A stretch of 64,000 nt of DNA. Source: Caryophanales bacterium UBA4682 (GTDB lineage Bacteria; Bacillota_I; Bacilli_A; RFN20; CAG-288). The notes below the pieces were generated by a model, which saw only the letters and a program-made list of their open reading frames with translations, was not told the origin of the DNA and ran no database searches. The position numbers were made by a program, and so were the translations under genes. Shown piece by piece: positions 27,280-36,626 of this stretch; the stretch's first letter is position 1; each line of letters opens with the position of its first letter. The stretch covers positions 149,543 through 213,542 of the forward strand of contig DHKY01000006.1 of the NCBI GenBank assembly GCA_002404995.1, in the 5' to 3' direction.

Positions 27280-30243
27280 ATGAAGAAAAAAACAATTAGG
27301 CTAACTAGGCTACCTCTCTTAGGAAGTGTTCTGCTTCTTGGCGCATGCCATAAGGAAGGAATTTCGGATTCTACTTCCAAACCGTCTTCTAACACATCAA
27401 CAAGTGCAGATGATAGTGATTTGATTGTCACTTATGATGGAAATGAAGTCGAAAACGGTGCGAATCTTGAAATCACCGTTGGTTCGACCACTGGACAAAT
27501 CGTTGTCGATGGTGCTAGTGCAACGTTCTCCTCTAGCGATGATTCTGTTCTTGCTGTGGACCAGCATAGTGGTCTTCTCAATCCGAAGAAAGCCGGAACG
27601 GCGGTCATCACGATAGATGGCGGAGCTTCTGGCAAACTCACATTGAATTTCACGGTTAAGGAAGTTTCCTTGGCAACAGGCATCCAGTCTTATGCAACGG
27701 AGAGCTTTGAAGAACGTGCTAAGATCTTAGGCTCTCTTGAGAAATATGCCGTTGATAACTATCTGACTGGTATCACCATGTTCTCTAACGGCAGTTATGT
27801 CTGCTATAACTCCCGCTATGTTCCGACTCCGAAGGAATACATCTCCGGTTATGGCTGGGGTACAAGGCGTGAGGGTAAACTTACTGCTCCGATTCAGAAC
27901 CTGACTTCTGGCGGTGATGCGTGGCATTATCAGATTGCAACTTCTTCGCTTCCTCAGCATGCCAATGCTAGGAACGGAAGCGGCTCGGATATTTCAGATT
28001 TCGATGCCTATATTTCTTCTGCCTACTATGGAACCCGTCTGAATTCTCAGGCAGATGGTTACGAATGGGTTCCGGTTCTTGCGAAGGCAGACTGCCCTCG
28101 TCCGATTGCTATCGGCGAAAACGAAGAACCGAACGATGCAACTCTGAACCGCCGTTGGCGTATCTATGTCCGTACTGGTAAGGATGCTCCGAAATATGCT
28201 TCTGGTTCTCAGAAAGCCGAATATAAGAAATTCAATGGAACAGAAGTCAAACTTGAAGATTATCTGACCCGTCTGAAATTCATGCTTACCCGTTATAACG
28301 GAAGGTACCGTGGTGCTGAAATCACCACCGGTGTTTCTGGTATCACTGGTGCTGCCAATTACTACAACCATACCAGCCAGAAGTCTTCTGAGAATGCTAT
28401 CTGGGATGATACGCTTTGGGATAAGTACAGGACTCAGACAAAGAATCTTTTTGTCGGTTCGGATAACAAAGGCGAATATATCGAATTCAATCTCCTTTAT
28501 CCTTGCACCCAGTTCTATGCCAGGTACTATCTCTCTTCGAATCTCTATGCTCCGCTTCCGAAGGCTTTCTTACAGCTTGTCGGTACCGATTACGGGCAGA
28601 ATTTAAAGAACGATAAGAATACGAATGCAACGGATACCACTCTTTCTGTTGGTCCTTACTATATTAAGGATTGGAAAGCAGGCGATCATATCTATCTTGA
28701 AAAGAACACTGGCTATCATGAGACAGTCGATACCTTCTCCGATGGTACGACCCGTGAAATCTATCAGATCAAAGGCTTTGACTGGCAGTTGATCGGTAGT
28801 CAGAACAGTATCAGCCAGCAGCGTTTCTTAAATGGTGAAACGGATTCCTATTCTCCGGATAAGGATGCTTTGAAGAGCGGTTCCTTCGGTTCCAATGGTG
28901 TTGCTAACCCGAGTGGAAGCAGCGACAAGAGGTCTTGGAATAGCTATAAGACAAAAGCCGACTCCAACTTCAAGATCAATGTCAACGCAACGACTGAAGA
29001 ACAATGGAACAAGTTCTTTGGAACCAACGGAAGTGTTTATAAACATGACTCTTCTGTCACAGCCAGCCAGTATACGGTCTTCTATCTCTCCAACAAGCAC
29101 TTCCTGAACTTCTTAAGCTACGGCTTGGATCGTCAGACCATCTGCGCTTCCCGTGGTAGGACTCCGACCCAGGAATACCTTTCGGATAACTACTTGATTG
29201 ATCCTGAGAACTCTGTTTCCTACAACTCTACTGAAGCCCACAAGGCTGTCTTAGCCAATCGTTATAACGACACCTATGGCTACAATGCTGATGCTGCTGA
29301 AAATGAACTTGCCTTAGCAATGGAAGATATCATTGCCAATAAGGACAAGCTCAAGACAAAGAATAACTCTGGTGTTGCTGGTACAAGCGCCAACCCGTAT
29401 AGGATTACCCTTGACAGGAAATGGATGAACTCTGGCGATGTGAAGTCCTATGGCGATGTCTTTGATTCTTGGACGAAGATTGCAAACGACTTCCTTAAGT
29501 CTGAATACGGAGGAAGCTATGAGTTCCAGGTCAACCAGATTGATGGTACAGCTTCCTATAATGATGTCTATGATGCTAGGAAACGTGGCGAATTCCAGCT
29601 TGGCTTCGGTGCTATTTCCGGTAACGCCTTAGATCCGCTCTCCTTCTTCGAAGTTCTAAAATCCGATAACTCTTCTGGCTTCACTCTTAACTGGGGACCG
29701 GATACTTCCGAAGTCTCAGATAGCATTGTCTATGATGGAAAGAAGTGGTCCTTCGATGGCTTATGGAAAGCCGGAACCACGGTTGCTGCCTTAGACAACG
29801 AAGGCCGTCTTGCTCAGATTAAGAACGTCTCTAATGGTGGAACCACCAAGGACGGAAGGAAGTATCAGTCTATTGATAAGGCTAACCTTGCTGTTACGTA
29901 TGCTCTCTCCTTCAAAGGCTTCACCGATGCTGGTGCTGTTATCAAGGAACTCTTCATCACAGTCGGTTCTAAGACCTTCTCCACTGCAAGTCTTAGCGAA
30001 ACTGGTGCAACCGATAAAGCGGAAGTCGCTGCTATCTTCGGCGAACAGGGTGTTAATACTATCACGAGCGCAAATCCGAACCTCAACGTTACTCTCACCA
30101 AGGTCTGCAATGCAGACGATGATGGCAACAGCACAGACCAGATTGTCCTGACTGTCTCTTACTCCATCACGGTGAATGGAATTGCTATCGATAGTGAAGA
30201 AACCATCAAACTTCAGTCCTATATCTCTGCAATTAAGAAATAA
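27280..30243 (+). CDS. oppA: Oligopeptide-binding lipoprotein OppA with N-terminal Ig-like (BIG2) domain
   Basis: 987-residue substrate receptor of the Opp importer. Start chosen at 27280 (GGAGG 9 nt upstream); an upstream in-frame ATG at 27229 has no such site. The signal peptide ends at lipobox LLGAC (Cys23). With AGG = Met the h-region is uninterrupted; as Arg it would hold two charges. Residues about 55-130 (ATFSSSDDSVLAVDQHSG...GTAVITI) form a BIG2-type bacterial Ig domain. The rest is a family 5 binding protein, longer than the usual 540. First gene of oppABCDF. Confidence 0.85.
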   Translation: MKKKTIRLTRLPLLGSVLLLGACHKEGISDSTSKPSSNTSTSADDSDLIVTYDGNEVENGANLEITVGSTTGQIVVDGASATFSSSDDSVLAVDQHSGLLNPKKAGTAVITIDGGASGKLTLNFTVKEVSLATGIQSYATESFEERAKILGSLEKYAVDNYLTGITMFSNGSYVCYNSRYVPTPKEYISGYGWGTRREGKLTAPIQNLTSGGDAWHYQIATSSLPQHANARNGSGSDISDFDAYISSAYYGTRLNSQADGYEWVPVLAKADCPRPIAIGENEEPNDATLNRRWRIYVRTGKDAPKYASGSQKAEYKKFNGTEVKLEDYLTRLKFMLTRYNGRYRGAEITTGVSGITGAANYYNHTSQKSSENAIWDDTLWDKYRTQTKNLFVGSDNKGEYIEFNLLYPCTQFYARYYLSSNLYAPLPKAFLQLVGTDYGQNLKNDKNTNATDTTLSVGPYYIKDWKAGDHIYLEKNTGYHETVDTFSDGTTREIYQIKGFDWQLIGSQNSISQQRFLNGETDSYSPDKDALKSGSFGSNGVANPSGSSDKRSWNSYKTKADSNFKINVNATTEEQWNKFFGTNGSVYKHDSSVTASQYTVFYLSNKHFLNFLSYGLDRQTICASRGRTPTQEYLSDNYLIDPENSVSYNSTEAHKAVLANRYNDTYGYNADAAENELALAMEDIIANKDKLKTKNNSGVAGTSANPYRITLDRKWMNSGDVKSYGDVFDSWTKIANDFLKSEYGGSYEFQVNQIDGTASYNDVYDARKRGEFQLGFGAISGNALDPLSFFEVLKSDNSSGFTLNWGPDTSEVSDSIVYDGKKWSFDGLWKAGTTVAALDNEGRLAQIKNVSNGGTTKDGRKYQSIDKANLAVTYALSFKGFTDAGAVIKELFITVGSKTFSTASLSETGATDKAEVAAIFGEQGVNTITSANPNLNVTLTKVCNADDDGNSTDQIVLTVSYSITVNGIAIDSEETIKLQSYISAIKK

Positions 30244-30263
30244 GCCGTTCCTCAGAGCCTATC

Positions 30264-31328
30264 ATGAAAAAACAAGTACCTTACTTACTTAAGTATTCAA
30301 TACAGCGTATCCTGCTCCTCTTGGTCACGACCTTCATCATCCTCACCATCACCTTCTTCCTGATCAAGAGGCTGCCGGATGCAGCTATCTCCGGTAATGA
30401 AGCCGCGCAGTTCTCGTTCTGCCAAAGCCAAGTTGCCAAAGGCTATTATGTGGCCTTCAATTCCGAACAGTCGGGGCTTGGAAAGCTTATTATCAATCCT
30501 TACACGGATCCGGCTGGCTTGACTTGGTATTTCTACCGGAAACCGAGGGTCCAGCAATATGGTGCTTGGCTGAAAGGCATCTTTACCAAATGGGATTGGG
30601 GAACTTCCTCCGCAGTTGATCCAGGCCGTACCGCTAGGGCTATTATCGTAACCCGTATCAAACCGACGATTCTTGTCAATGTCTTCTCTCTTCTCATCGC
30701 TCTTCCACTTGGCTTCGCTTTCGGTATCTGGGCTGCTTTGAAGAAAAATACGACCACTGACCACATCATCTCTACCCTTGTTATGGTCTTTATCTCTGTT
30801 CCGTCTTTCGTTGTCATCTCTCTTTTGATGCTTGGATTGTCCTTTAAGACTGGATGGCTTCCATCCCGTTGGCCGGCATCCTCGGCTTCTATCGGAGATT
30901 ATGCGAAGGCTAGGGTTATTCCTGTCTTATCTATCAGTTTCGGTACGATTGCAGGATTCACCCGTTATACCCGTGCGGAGCTTACGGAAGTCAGGTCAAG
31001 CGAATTCCTGCTTCTTGCCCGTACGAAGGGATTAACGAAGCGTCAGTGCGTCATCCGCCATGCACTTCGCAACTCCATGGTTCCGATTATTCCGATGGTT
31101 ATCGGCCAGTTCATTTCCATTCTTTCTGGATCTATCATCCTTGAACAGCTGTATTCCATCAATGGTATCGGACGTCTTTACATTGAAGCACTGAACGCAA
31201 AAGACTGGAATGTCTTGCTTGTTGATATGGCTGTCTACACTGTCATTGGACTGGTTGCCAACTTAGCGGTTGACTTAAGCTATGGCATTGTGGATCCCCG
31301 TATCCGCAGGGGTGCGAAGGGAGCTTAA
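30264..31328 (+). CDS. oppB: Oligopeptide ABC transporter permease OppB
   Basis: 354 residues, about six helices, typical length. First helix about 12-34, an external loop to about 130, then the permease core. The EAA loop is LARTKGLTKRQCVIRHALRNS (about 250-270), ending in SIILEQLYSINGIGRLYIEAL and VDPRIRRG at the C-terminus. It pairs with OppC to form the channel. It begins 20 nt after oppA and is separated by 3 nt from oppC. Confidence 0.93.
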   Translation: MKKQVPYLLKYSIQRILLLLVTTFIILTITFFLIKRLPDAAISGNEAAQFSFCQSQVAKGYYVAFNSEQSGLGKLIINPYTDPAGLTWYFYRKPRVQQYGAWLKGIFTKWDWGTSSAVDPGRTARAIIVTRIKPTILVNVFSLLIALPLGFAFGIWAALKKNTTTDHIISTLVMVFISVPSFVVISLLMLGLSFKTGWLPSRWPASSASIGDYAKARVIPVLSISFGTIAGFTRYTRAELTEVRSSEFLLLARTKGLTKRQCVIRHALRNSMVPIIPMVIGQFISILSGSIILEQLYSINGIGRLYIEALNAKDWNVLLVDMAVYTVIGLVANLAVDLSYGIVDPRIRRGAKGA

Positions 31329-31331
31329 AGT

Positions 31332-33383
31332 ATGGAAGAAAACAAATACGAAGATTTCCGGCTCTCTTCTACAGAGAACAGGATTCCTGCCAATACGCAG
31401 GTTGATGAACTCAACGGAAAGAAAATTACTGCGGATGATTTTAAGCTTGTCCAGCAGGATAAGAGCATCCATGATATCAAGTTCACGACAAAACCGACGA
31501 CCTTTTTCAAGGATGCCAGGCACCGGTTCATCAAGAATCGCTCTTCTGTCGTTGGCGGTATTATCTTAGGTGTTCTTTTTGTCCTGTCTTTGATTCTGCC
31601 TATTAATGGTGTCATTCCTTTCGATATCTCTTCTAAGCATAACTATGAGACGAATCTTCCTCCGAAGATTGCCGCAGCCTCGAACGGTTTCTGGGATGGA
31701 ACCCGTTGGCATAAGAACGAAGCTTATCCGTATGATAACGACGGAAACTATATCGGACAGTATGCTTCTGATGACTATATTGTCAAAATCGACAATGTTC
31801 GTGAAGGCTATGGCGATGGCCATGCCGATGATGCAAACGGCGGATTTGTCCGTCTTGTCGGTGACAAGAAGGATAACGAAGAAATCCGTTATAGGTATTC
31901 ATATGCCTACACCTATGATTTGAACAATACCTATACTTTATCCTATACGCTTGGGCAGTCTACGGATCAAGATGGCGTCAGGCCGGATTACTCTCTTCTC
32001 TTCTTTACGAACAACCAGTTCATTGCTTTAGATCGTACTTCTTCCTATCCGGCTATTGCCGAAAAGGCAACAGCTGAAGGACAGAAGATTTCGACTTATG
32101 AGACTGTCACCTTAAATGTGACGGATGTTCTCAAGAAGAACGAACAGGTTTCAGCTCTTCTTGGCAGCGGACACACAATCAAAGGTTCCTTCGGTATCAG
32201 GTTCTATACAAAGAACACATCGAGCACCGCTCTTTATCTTAAAGATTTTGCGCTCTCTTCCAGTTCTTCTTCCAAAGTCGAGAAACGTGAACTCGGCTAT
32301 CGTTCCTTTGATGATGCGAACACGATGGTCGGAGAATCCAAAACAGTTGATGGAAAGGACAACCCGCGCTATTGGACAACCAAAACCGATACGGCAGTCA
32401 CTCCTTGCGATGTTATTACCAAACGTTGCGATGTCCTTTATGACGAATACCAGATTGCCTATGGATTGAAAGCCGACAGGCCTGTTGCCAGGTCGACAAG
32501 GAAGGACTGGAAAGAAAAAGGCTATATCACCTTTGACGAGACCAATCCGACCAAAGGATTCTCTATCACAGAAGAAGGATCCAAACGGAATGATGTCTAT
32601 GTCGTCTCTGTCGATTCTGCTACTGCAACGACCATCGAAGGTGTTTCTACATTCTCCTTGAAATGTACGGTAAGGAGGTATAAATACCTTGGCTATACTT
32701 CGATTCCGAAGCATCTTCTTGGCACGGAAGCCCAAGGAAAAGATAGGCTGAAGTATGTCTTCTCTGGTCTTCGTACTTCGCTTATCTTAGGCGTCATCGT
32801 TTCTGCCATCAACATCTTAATCGGTGTGGTCTGGGGATCTATCTCTGGCTACTTCGGCGGACTTGTCGACTTAGGCAGGGAACGTATTGTCGATATTCTC
32901 TCCGGTATGCCGTGGATCATCTTGATGACGGTCCTTACACTTAAGCTTGGACAGAACTTCTTTGTCTTTGCCCTCGCTCTCTGCTTAACCGGCTGGATCG
33001 GAACGGAATCCATTACCCGTTCCCAGTTCTACCGATATAAGAACCGGGAATACGTATTGGCAGCGAAGACTCTTGGTGCTAAAGCGCCTCGTCTTATTTT
33101 CCGTCACATTCTTCCGAATGCTATCGGTACGATTGTTACTTCTTCTGTCTTAAGGATTCCTTCTGTTATCTTCAACGAAGCAACGATTTCTTATTTAGGC
33201 CTAGGACTTAAGAATGCTGATTCTCTCGGTGTCATCTTATCGGATGTTCAGAATGTCAGGCAGAGTTATCCTTATCAAAGGATTGTCCCAGCTATCATCA
33301 TCTCCTTATTGATGATTTGCTTCAACCTCTTTGGCAATGGTTTGCGTGATGCCTTCAACCCATCACTGAAAGGAACGGATTAA
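31332..33383 (+). CDS. oppC: Oligopeptide ABC transporter permease OppC with large extracellular insertion
   Basis: 683 residues against about 300 in ordinary OppC. An N-terminal cytoplasmic tail and helix 1 (about 74-94) are followed by some 370 residues, rich in Tyr, Asp and Thr, that must lie outside the cell. The normal permease core resumes at about 480 (GLRTSLILGVIVSAINILIG). The EAA loop AAKTLGAKAPRLIFRHILPNAIG is near 577-598. The extra ectodomain could dock OppA or peptides. Coupled tightly to oppB and oppD (2-3 nt gaps). Confidence 0.9.
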   Translation: MEENKYEDFRLSSTENRIPANTQVDELNGKKITADDFKLVQQDKSIHDIKFTTKPTTFFKDARHRFIKNRSSVVGGIILGVLFVLSLILPINGVIPFDISSKHNYETNLPPKIAAASNGFWDGTRWHKNEAYPYDNDGNYIGQYASDDYIVKIDNVREGYGDGHADDANGGFVRLVGDKKDNEEIRYRYSYAYTYDLNNTYTLSYTLGQSTDQDGVRPDYSLLFFTNNQFIALDRTSSYPAIAEKATAEGQKISTYETVTLNVTDVLKKNEQVSALLGSGHTIKGSFGIRFYTKNTSSTALYLKDFALSSSSSSKVEKRELGYRSFDDANTMVGESKTVDGKDNPRYWTTKTDTAVTPCDVITKRCDVLYDEYQIAYGLKADRPVARSTRKDWKEKGYITFDETNPTKGFSITEEGSKRNDVYVVSVDSATATTIEGVSTFSLKCTVRRYKYLGYTSIPKHLLGTEAQGKDRLKYVFSGLRTSLILGVIVSAINILIGVVWGSISGYFGGLVDLGRERIVDILSGMPWIILMTVLTLKLGQNFFVFALALCLTGWIGTESITRSQFYRYKNREYVLAAKTLGAKAPRLIFRHILPNAIGTIVTSSVLRIPSVIFNEATISYLGLGLKNADSLGVILSDVQNVRQSYPYQRIVPAIIISLLMICFNLFGNGLRDAFNPSLKGTD

Positions 33384-33385
33384 TC

Positions 33386-35113
33386 ATGGAAAACGAAAAG
33401 AAACAGTCTCCGGTTATCCTTTCTGTTCAGGATCTCCGTGTGTCATTCAAGACGGATGAGGGATTAGTTCATGCTGTCCGCGGTGTTTCCTTTGATTTGC
33501 ATCAGGGTGAAACTCTCTGTATTGTCGGTGAGTCCGGCTCTGGAAAGTCTGTTACTTCTAAGACGATTAGGGGTATTCTTCCGGCCTCTGCTATCATTGA
33601 AAACGGTAGTGTCAGGTTCGAAGGAGAAGATTTGACCAAGGTCGAGGAAAGCGAATTCCATCGTATCCGTGGCCATAAAATCGGAAGGATCTTCCAGGAT
33701 CCTCTCTCTTCCCTGAATCCGATCAGGAAGGTTGGTAAGCAGATTACCGAAGCAAGGCTTGTTAATTCCAATCACAGGAAAGAACGGTTCGATAAGAGGA
33801 TTTCCAAGGAAGAAGCCGCTTATAAGAACTGCAAGGTCAAGCGGAAGAGTAAGATCAGGGATGCCAAGAACAAAGTCCTGGCTTCGGATTCTTCTTTCAA
33901 TGACAAGATTTCGACTCTGGAGAATGCTCTCCGGGATAAGAAGAACGAACTTTCTTCTTTGAAGAAAGAGGATGCAGCCTATGCCGATAAGCTTGCGGAG
34001 TACAATGCTTTGAAAGCGGAGACAGCGAAGCAGATTGCAGCTGTCAAGGCAGAGAAGAAAGAAGCTCACAAGCAATTGGCAGGTTTGGTTGCTGTTGCCA
34101 GAAAAGAAGCGAATGAAGCCTATAAAGCGGAATATCCGCAGTTAAAGGCAAATCTTGATCAGGCAAAGCAGAAGGCGAAAGCCGAGAACGCCCTTTATAA
34201 GCAGAAAGCGGATGAAGAGCATGCTAAGAACTTAGCTCCTCTTAATGAAGAGAAGAAGCAGTATCTCGAAAATGCGAAAAAAGACTTCAAGGAATGGCAG
34301 AAGAGGGATAAGAAGTCCCGTCCTTCTTTGAAGGAAAAACTTGCTTCCTACAAGGCTGGCTATGATGAGATTGTTAGCAAGATAGAAAAAGAGAACGAAG
34401 AATATAAGAAGAACTTCAAACTGACCCGGAAGGAAGCCAAGCAAATCGCCTTGAAGGTCAGGGCTGAAGTCGGTATTCCTCAGCCGGAAGTCCGTTTCAA
34501 TCAGTATCCGTTTGAATTCTCTGGCGGCAGGCGTCAGCGTATCGTTATCGCAATCGCCCTTACTGCCAATCCGGAAATCCTGATCTGCGATGAGCCGACA
34601 ACGGCTCTGGATGTTACAATCCAGGCTCAGATTCTTGAACTGATCAACCGCCTGAAAGCCGAACGTCATAGGTCCATCATCTTCATTAGCCACGACTTAG
34701 GCGTTGTTGCTAACAGGGCAGATCGTGTTGCCGTCAGGTATGCAGGTAAGATCGTCGAAGTCGGTACGGCTAACGAAATCTTCTATGATCCTCGCCATCC
34801 ATATACTTGGGCATTGTTATCCTCTATTCCGGATATTGATTCCCACGAGAAACTCGAAGCAATTCCTGGAACTCCGCCGTATCTTCTCAATCCTCCGAAA
34901 GGCGATGCCTTTGCTGCCCGTAACAAGTATGCAATGGCAATCGACTTTGTCCAGGAACCTCCCTACTTCAAGATCAGCGAAACCCATTATGCGTCGACCT
35001 GGCTCCTTGATAAACGCGCTCCCCATGTCGAGAAACCGAAGATTGTTTCTCAGCGTATCAAAGCCAGTTTACTTAAGGCAGGTGTGAAAAATGAATCAGA
35101 ACTCGAAAAATAA
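33386..35113 (+). CDS. oppD: Oligopeptide ABC transporter ATP-binding protein OppD with coiled-coil insertion
   Basis: 575 residues against about 330-350 in relatives. Walker A GESGSGKS is at about 49-56, the Q-loop IFQDPLSSLNP at 102-112, signature FSGGxRQR at about 378-385, Walker B ICDEPTTALD near 402-411 and the switch HDLGVV near 433. About 230 Lys/Glu/Ala-rich residues (125-355), predicted coiled coil, are inserted between Q-loop and signature. AGG falls on Met at codons 62 (IMGILP), 101 (GMIFQDP), 382 (GGMRQR) and 451 (VMYAGKIVE). Overlaps oppF by 23 nt. Confidence 0.93.
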   Translation: MENEKKQSPVILSVQDLRVSFKTDEGLVHAVRGVSFDLHQGETLCIVGESGSGKSVTSKTIRGILPASAIIENGSVRFEGEDLTKVEESEFHRIRGHKIGRIFQDPLSSLNPIRKVGKQITEARLVNSNHRKERFDKRISKEEAAYKNCKVKRKSKIRDAKNKVLASDSSFNDKISTLENALRDKKNELSSLKKEDAAYADKLAEYNALKAETAKQIAAVKAEKKEAHKQLAGLVAVARKEANEAYKAEYPQLKANLDQAKQKAKAENALYKQKADEEHAKNLAPLNEEKKQYLENAKKDFKEWQKRDKKSRPSLKEKLASYKAGYDEIVSKIEKENEEYKKNFKLTRKEAKQIALKVRAEVGIPQPEVRFNQYPFEFSGGRRQRIVIAIALTANPEILICDEPTTALDVTIQAQILELINRLKAERHRSIIFISHDLGVVANRADRVAVRYAGKIVEVGTANEIFYDPRHPYTWALLSSIPDIDSHEKLEAIPGTPPYLLNPPKGDAFAARNKYAMAIDFVQEPPYFKISETHYASTWLLDKRAPHVEKPKIVSQRIKASLLKAGVKNESELEK

Positions 35114-36410
35114 TCCGATTCAGCAGTTTATCTCCTCGAATAAGGAAAAGAAGATTCATGGGGTTACCTATAAAGAGGAGCTTGTCGATCAGAATATTCT
35201 TGTTTCTGTCCGTCATCTGAAAAGGTTCTTCCCTAGGGGAGGCGGAAAGAAACTGAAGGCTGTCCATGATGTTTCCTTCGATATCAAGAAAGGCGAATGT
35301 TTCGGCTTAGTCGGTGAATCCGGATGCGGAAAGACCACAACGGGACGTTCCATCATCCGTCTTTATCAGCCAACGAGCGGATCTGTGTACTTCAAAGGCT
35401 ATCGTGTTGCTGCTGGCGAACGATGGAACCAGAAAGAAATCAAATGGTCCAAAATCAAGGGTGATGCCAAGATCAAGGACATCCGCCAGAAGGAACAGAG
35501 CGAACTCTCCGAAAGGAACAACAACACCTTAGAAGAGCAGATTCAGTACAATGCTGTTAAGGACAACTACGAAAAAGAAGTCCAGAAGATCAAAGACCAT
35601 GTTGCTGAGATCAAACGGGAACAGGTTAAGAAGATTAAGAGAATCCGTTACGATAACCGGCATGTCGATCCGAAACTGAGGAGTAAGAGGCAGAGGATCT
35701 TCCAGGATCCGATTGATTCCCTTGATCCTCGTAGGACGGTCGAAGACATCATCCAGGAAGGATTGAAGATCCAAGGCTATCGCAATCGTCAGGAAAACCA
35801 TGAGAAAGCCGTCAAGGTCTTGGAGGAGGTCGGATTGATTCCGGACTACTGCTCCCGTTATCCAAATGAGTTCTCCGGCGGACAGCGTCAGCGTATCGGT
35901 ATTGCCCGTGCTATCATCAGGAATCCGGAATTCAGGATCTGCGATGAACCGATCTCTGCATTGGATGTCTCTATCCGTGCCCAGATCATCAATCTTCTCA
36001 ACGATCTGAAGGTGAACCATGGTCTTACCCTCAGGTTCATTGCTCATGACTTATCCGTCGTCAAGTACTTCTGCGATCGTATCGCAGTCAGGTATTTCGG
36101 TGAGATGGTCGAGATGGCAAGCAGCGATGAACTCTTCGCTCATCCGCTCCATCCCTATACGCGAGCTCTTCTCTCTGCCATTCCTAAACCGGATCCGCTG
36201 AGTGAAAAGAAGCGGAAACGTATTGTCTATAATCCGGCGAAGGAACACGACTATCGTGAAGAAAAGCCGAAATTCGTTGAAATCGTTCCTGGACACTTCG
36301 TCTTAGCTTCTTCTTCGGAACTTGCTAAGTATAAGGAAAGGATTATCGAAGACGACAAGAAAAACGCAGAAAAAGAAGAACTGCGGAAGAAACAGGGAAT
36401 CGAATACTAG
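35091..36410 (+). CDS. oppF: Oligopeptide ABC transporter ATP-binding protein OppF with insertion
   Basis: 439 residues, about 100 longer than usual. Walker A GESGCGKT is at about 76-83. About 85 extra charged residues (about 115-197) lie before, not after, the Q-loop (IFQDPIDSLDPR, 203-214). Signature FSGGQRQRIGIARA is near 261-274, Walker B ICDEPISALD near 283-292 and the switch AHDLSVV near 317. AGG at codons 200 and 202 give MQMIFQDP, the normal family sequence. Completes the Opp ATPase pair with OppD. Overlaps the end of oppD; last gene of the operon. Confidence 0.92.
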   Translation: MNQNSKNNPIQQFISSNKEKKIHGVTYKEELVDQNILVSVRHLKRFFPRGGGKKLKAVHDVSFDIKKGECFGLVGESGCGKTTTGRSIIRLYQPTSGSVYFKGYRVAAGERWNQKEIKWSKIKGDAKIKDIRQKEQSELSERNNNTLEEQIQYNAVKDNYEKEVQKIKDHVAEIKREQVKKIKRIRYDNRHVDPKLRSKRQRIFQDPIDSLDPRRTVEDIIQEGLKIQGYRNRQENHEKAVKVLEEVGLIPDYCSRYPNEFSGGQRQRIGIARAIIRNPEFRICDEPISALDVSIRAQIINLLNDLKVNHGLTLRFIAHDLSVVKYFCDRIAVRYFGEMVEMASSDELFAHPLHPYTRALLSAIPKPDPLSEKKRKRIVYNPAKEHDYREEKPKFVEIVPGHFVLASSSELAKYKERIIEDDKKNAEKEELRKKQGIEY

Positions 36411-36414
36411 GGAT

Positions 36415-36428
36415 TGTTACCGCTTACA
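36415..36428 (+). promoter_or_regulatory. LacI/CcpA-like operator downstream of oppF
   Basis: TGTTACCGCTTACA matches TGWAANCGNTNWCA at 13 of 14 positions, 200 nt before the next lipoprotein gene. TAAGAT at 36443-36448 could be a linked -10. Confidence 0.45.
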
Positions 36429-36500
36429 ACAATAAAATTGAGTAAGATGATAAGACATTTGAAATCCTAAATATTCCCATAAATACGGCAGATTTAGCTC

Positions 36501-36545
36501 AAGAGGCTCTGCATCATTTACTGGTGAGAGCCTCTTCTGTTCTTC
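36501..36545 (+). terminator. Probable terminator after the opp operon
   Basis: Ten-base stem AAGAGGCTCT (36501-36510) with AGAGCCTCTT (36527-36536), 16-nt loop, followed by a mixed T/C tract. The weak T-run lowers confidence. Confidence 0.6.
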
Positions 36546-36626
36546 TACCATCCTTATTTAAAATAATATTCTCTGTAAAATAGAGAAGTTTTCTAAGTAA
36601 TATAACTTTTTGGAGGGTATATAGAT

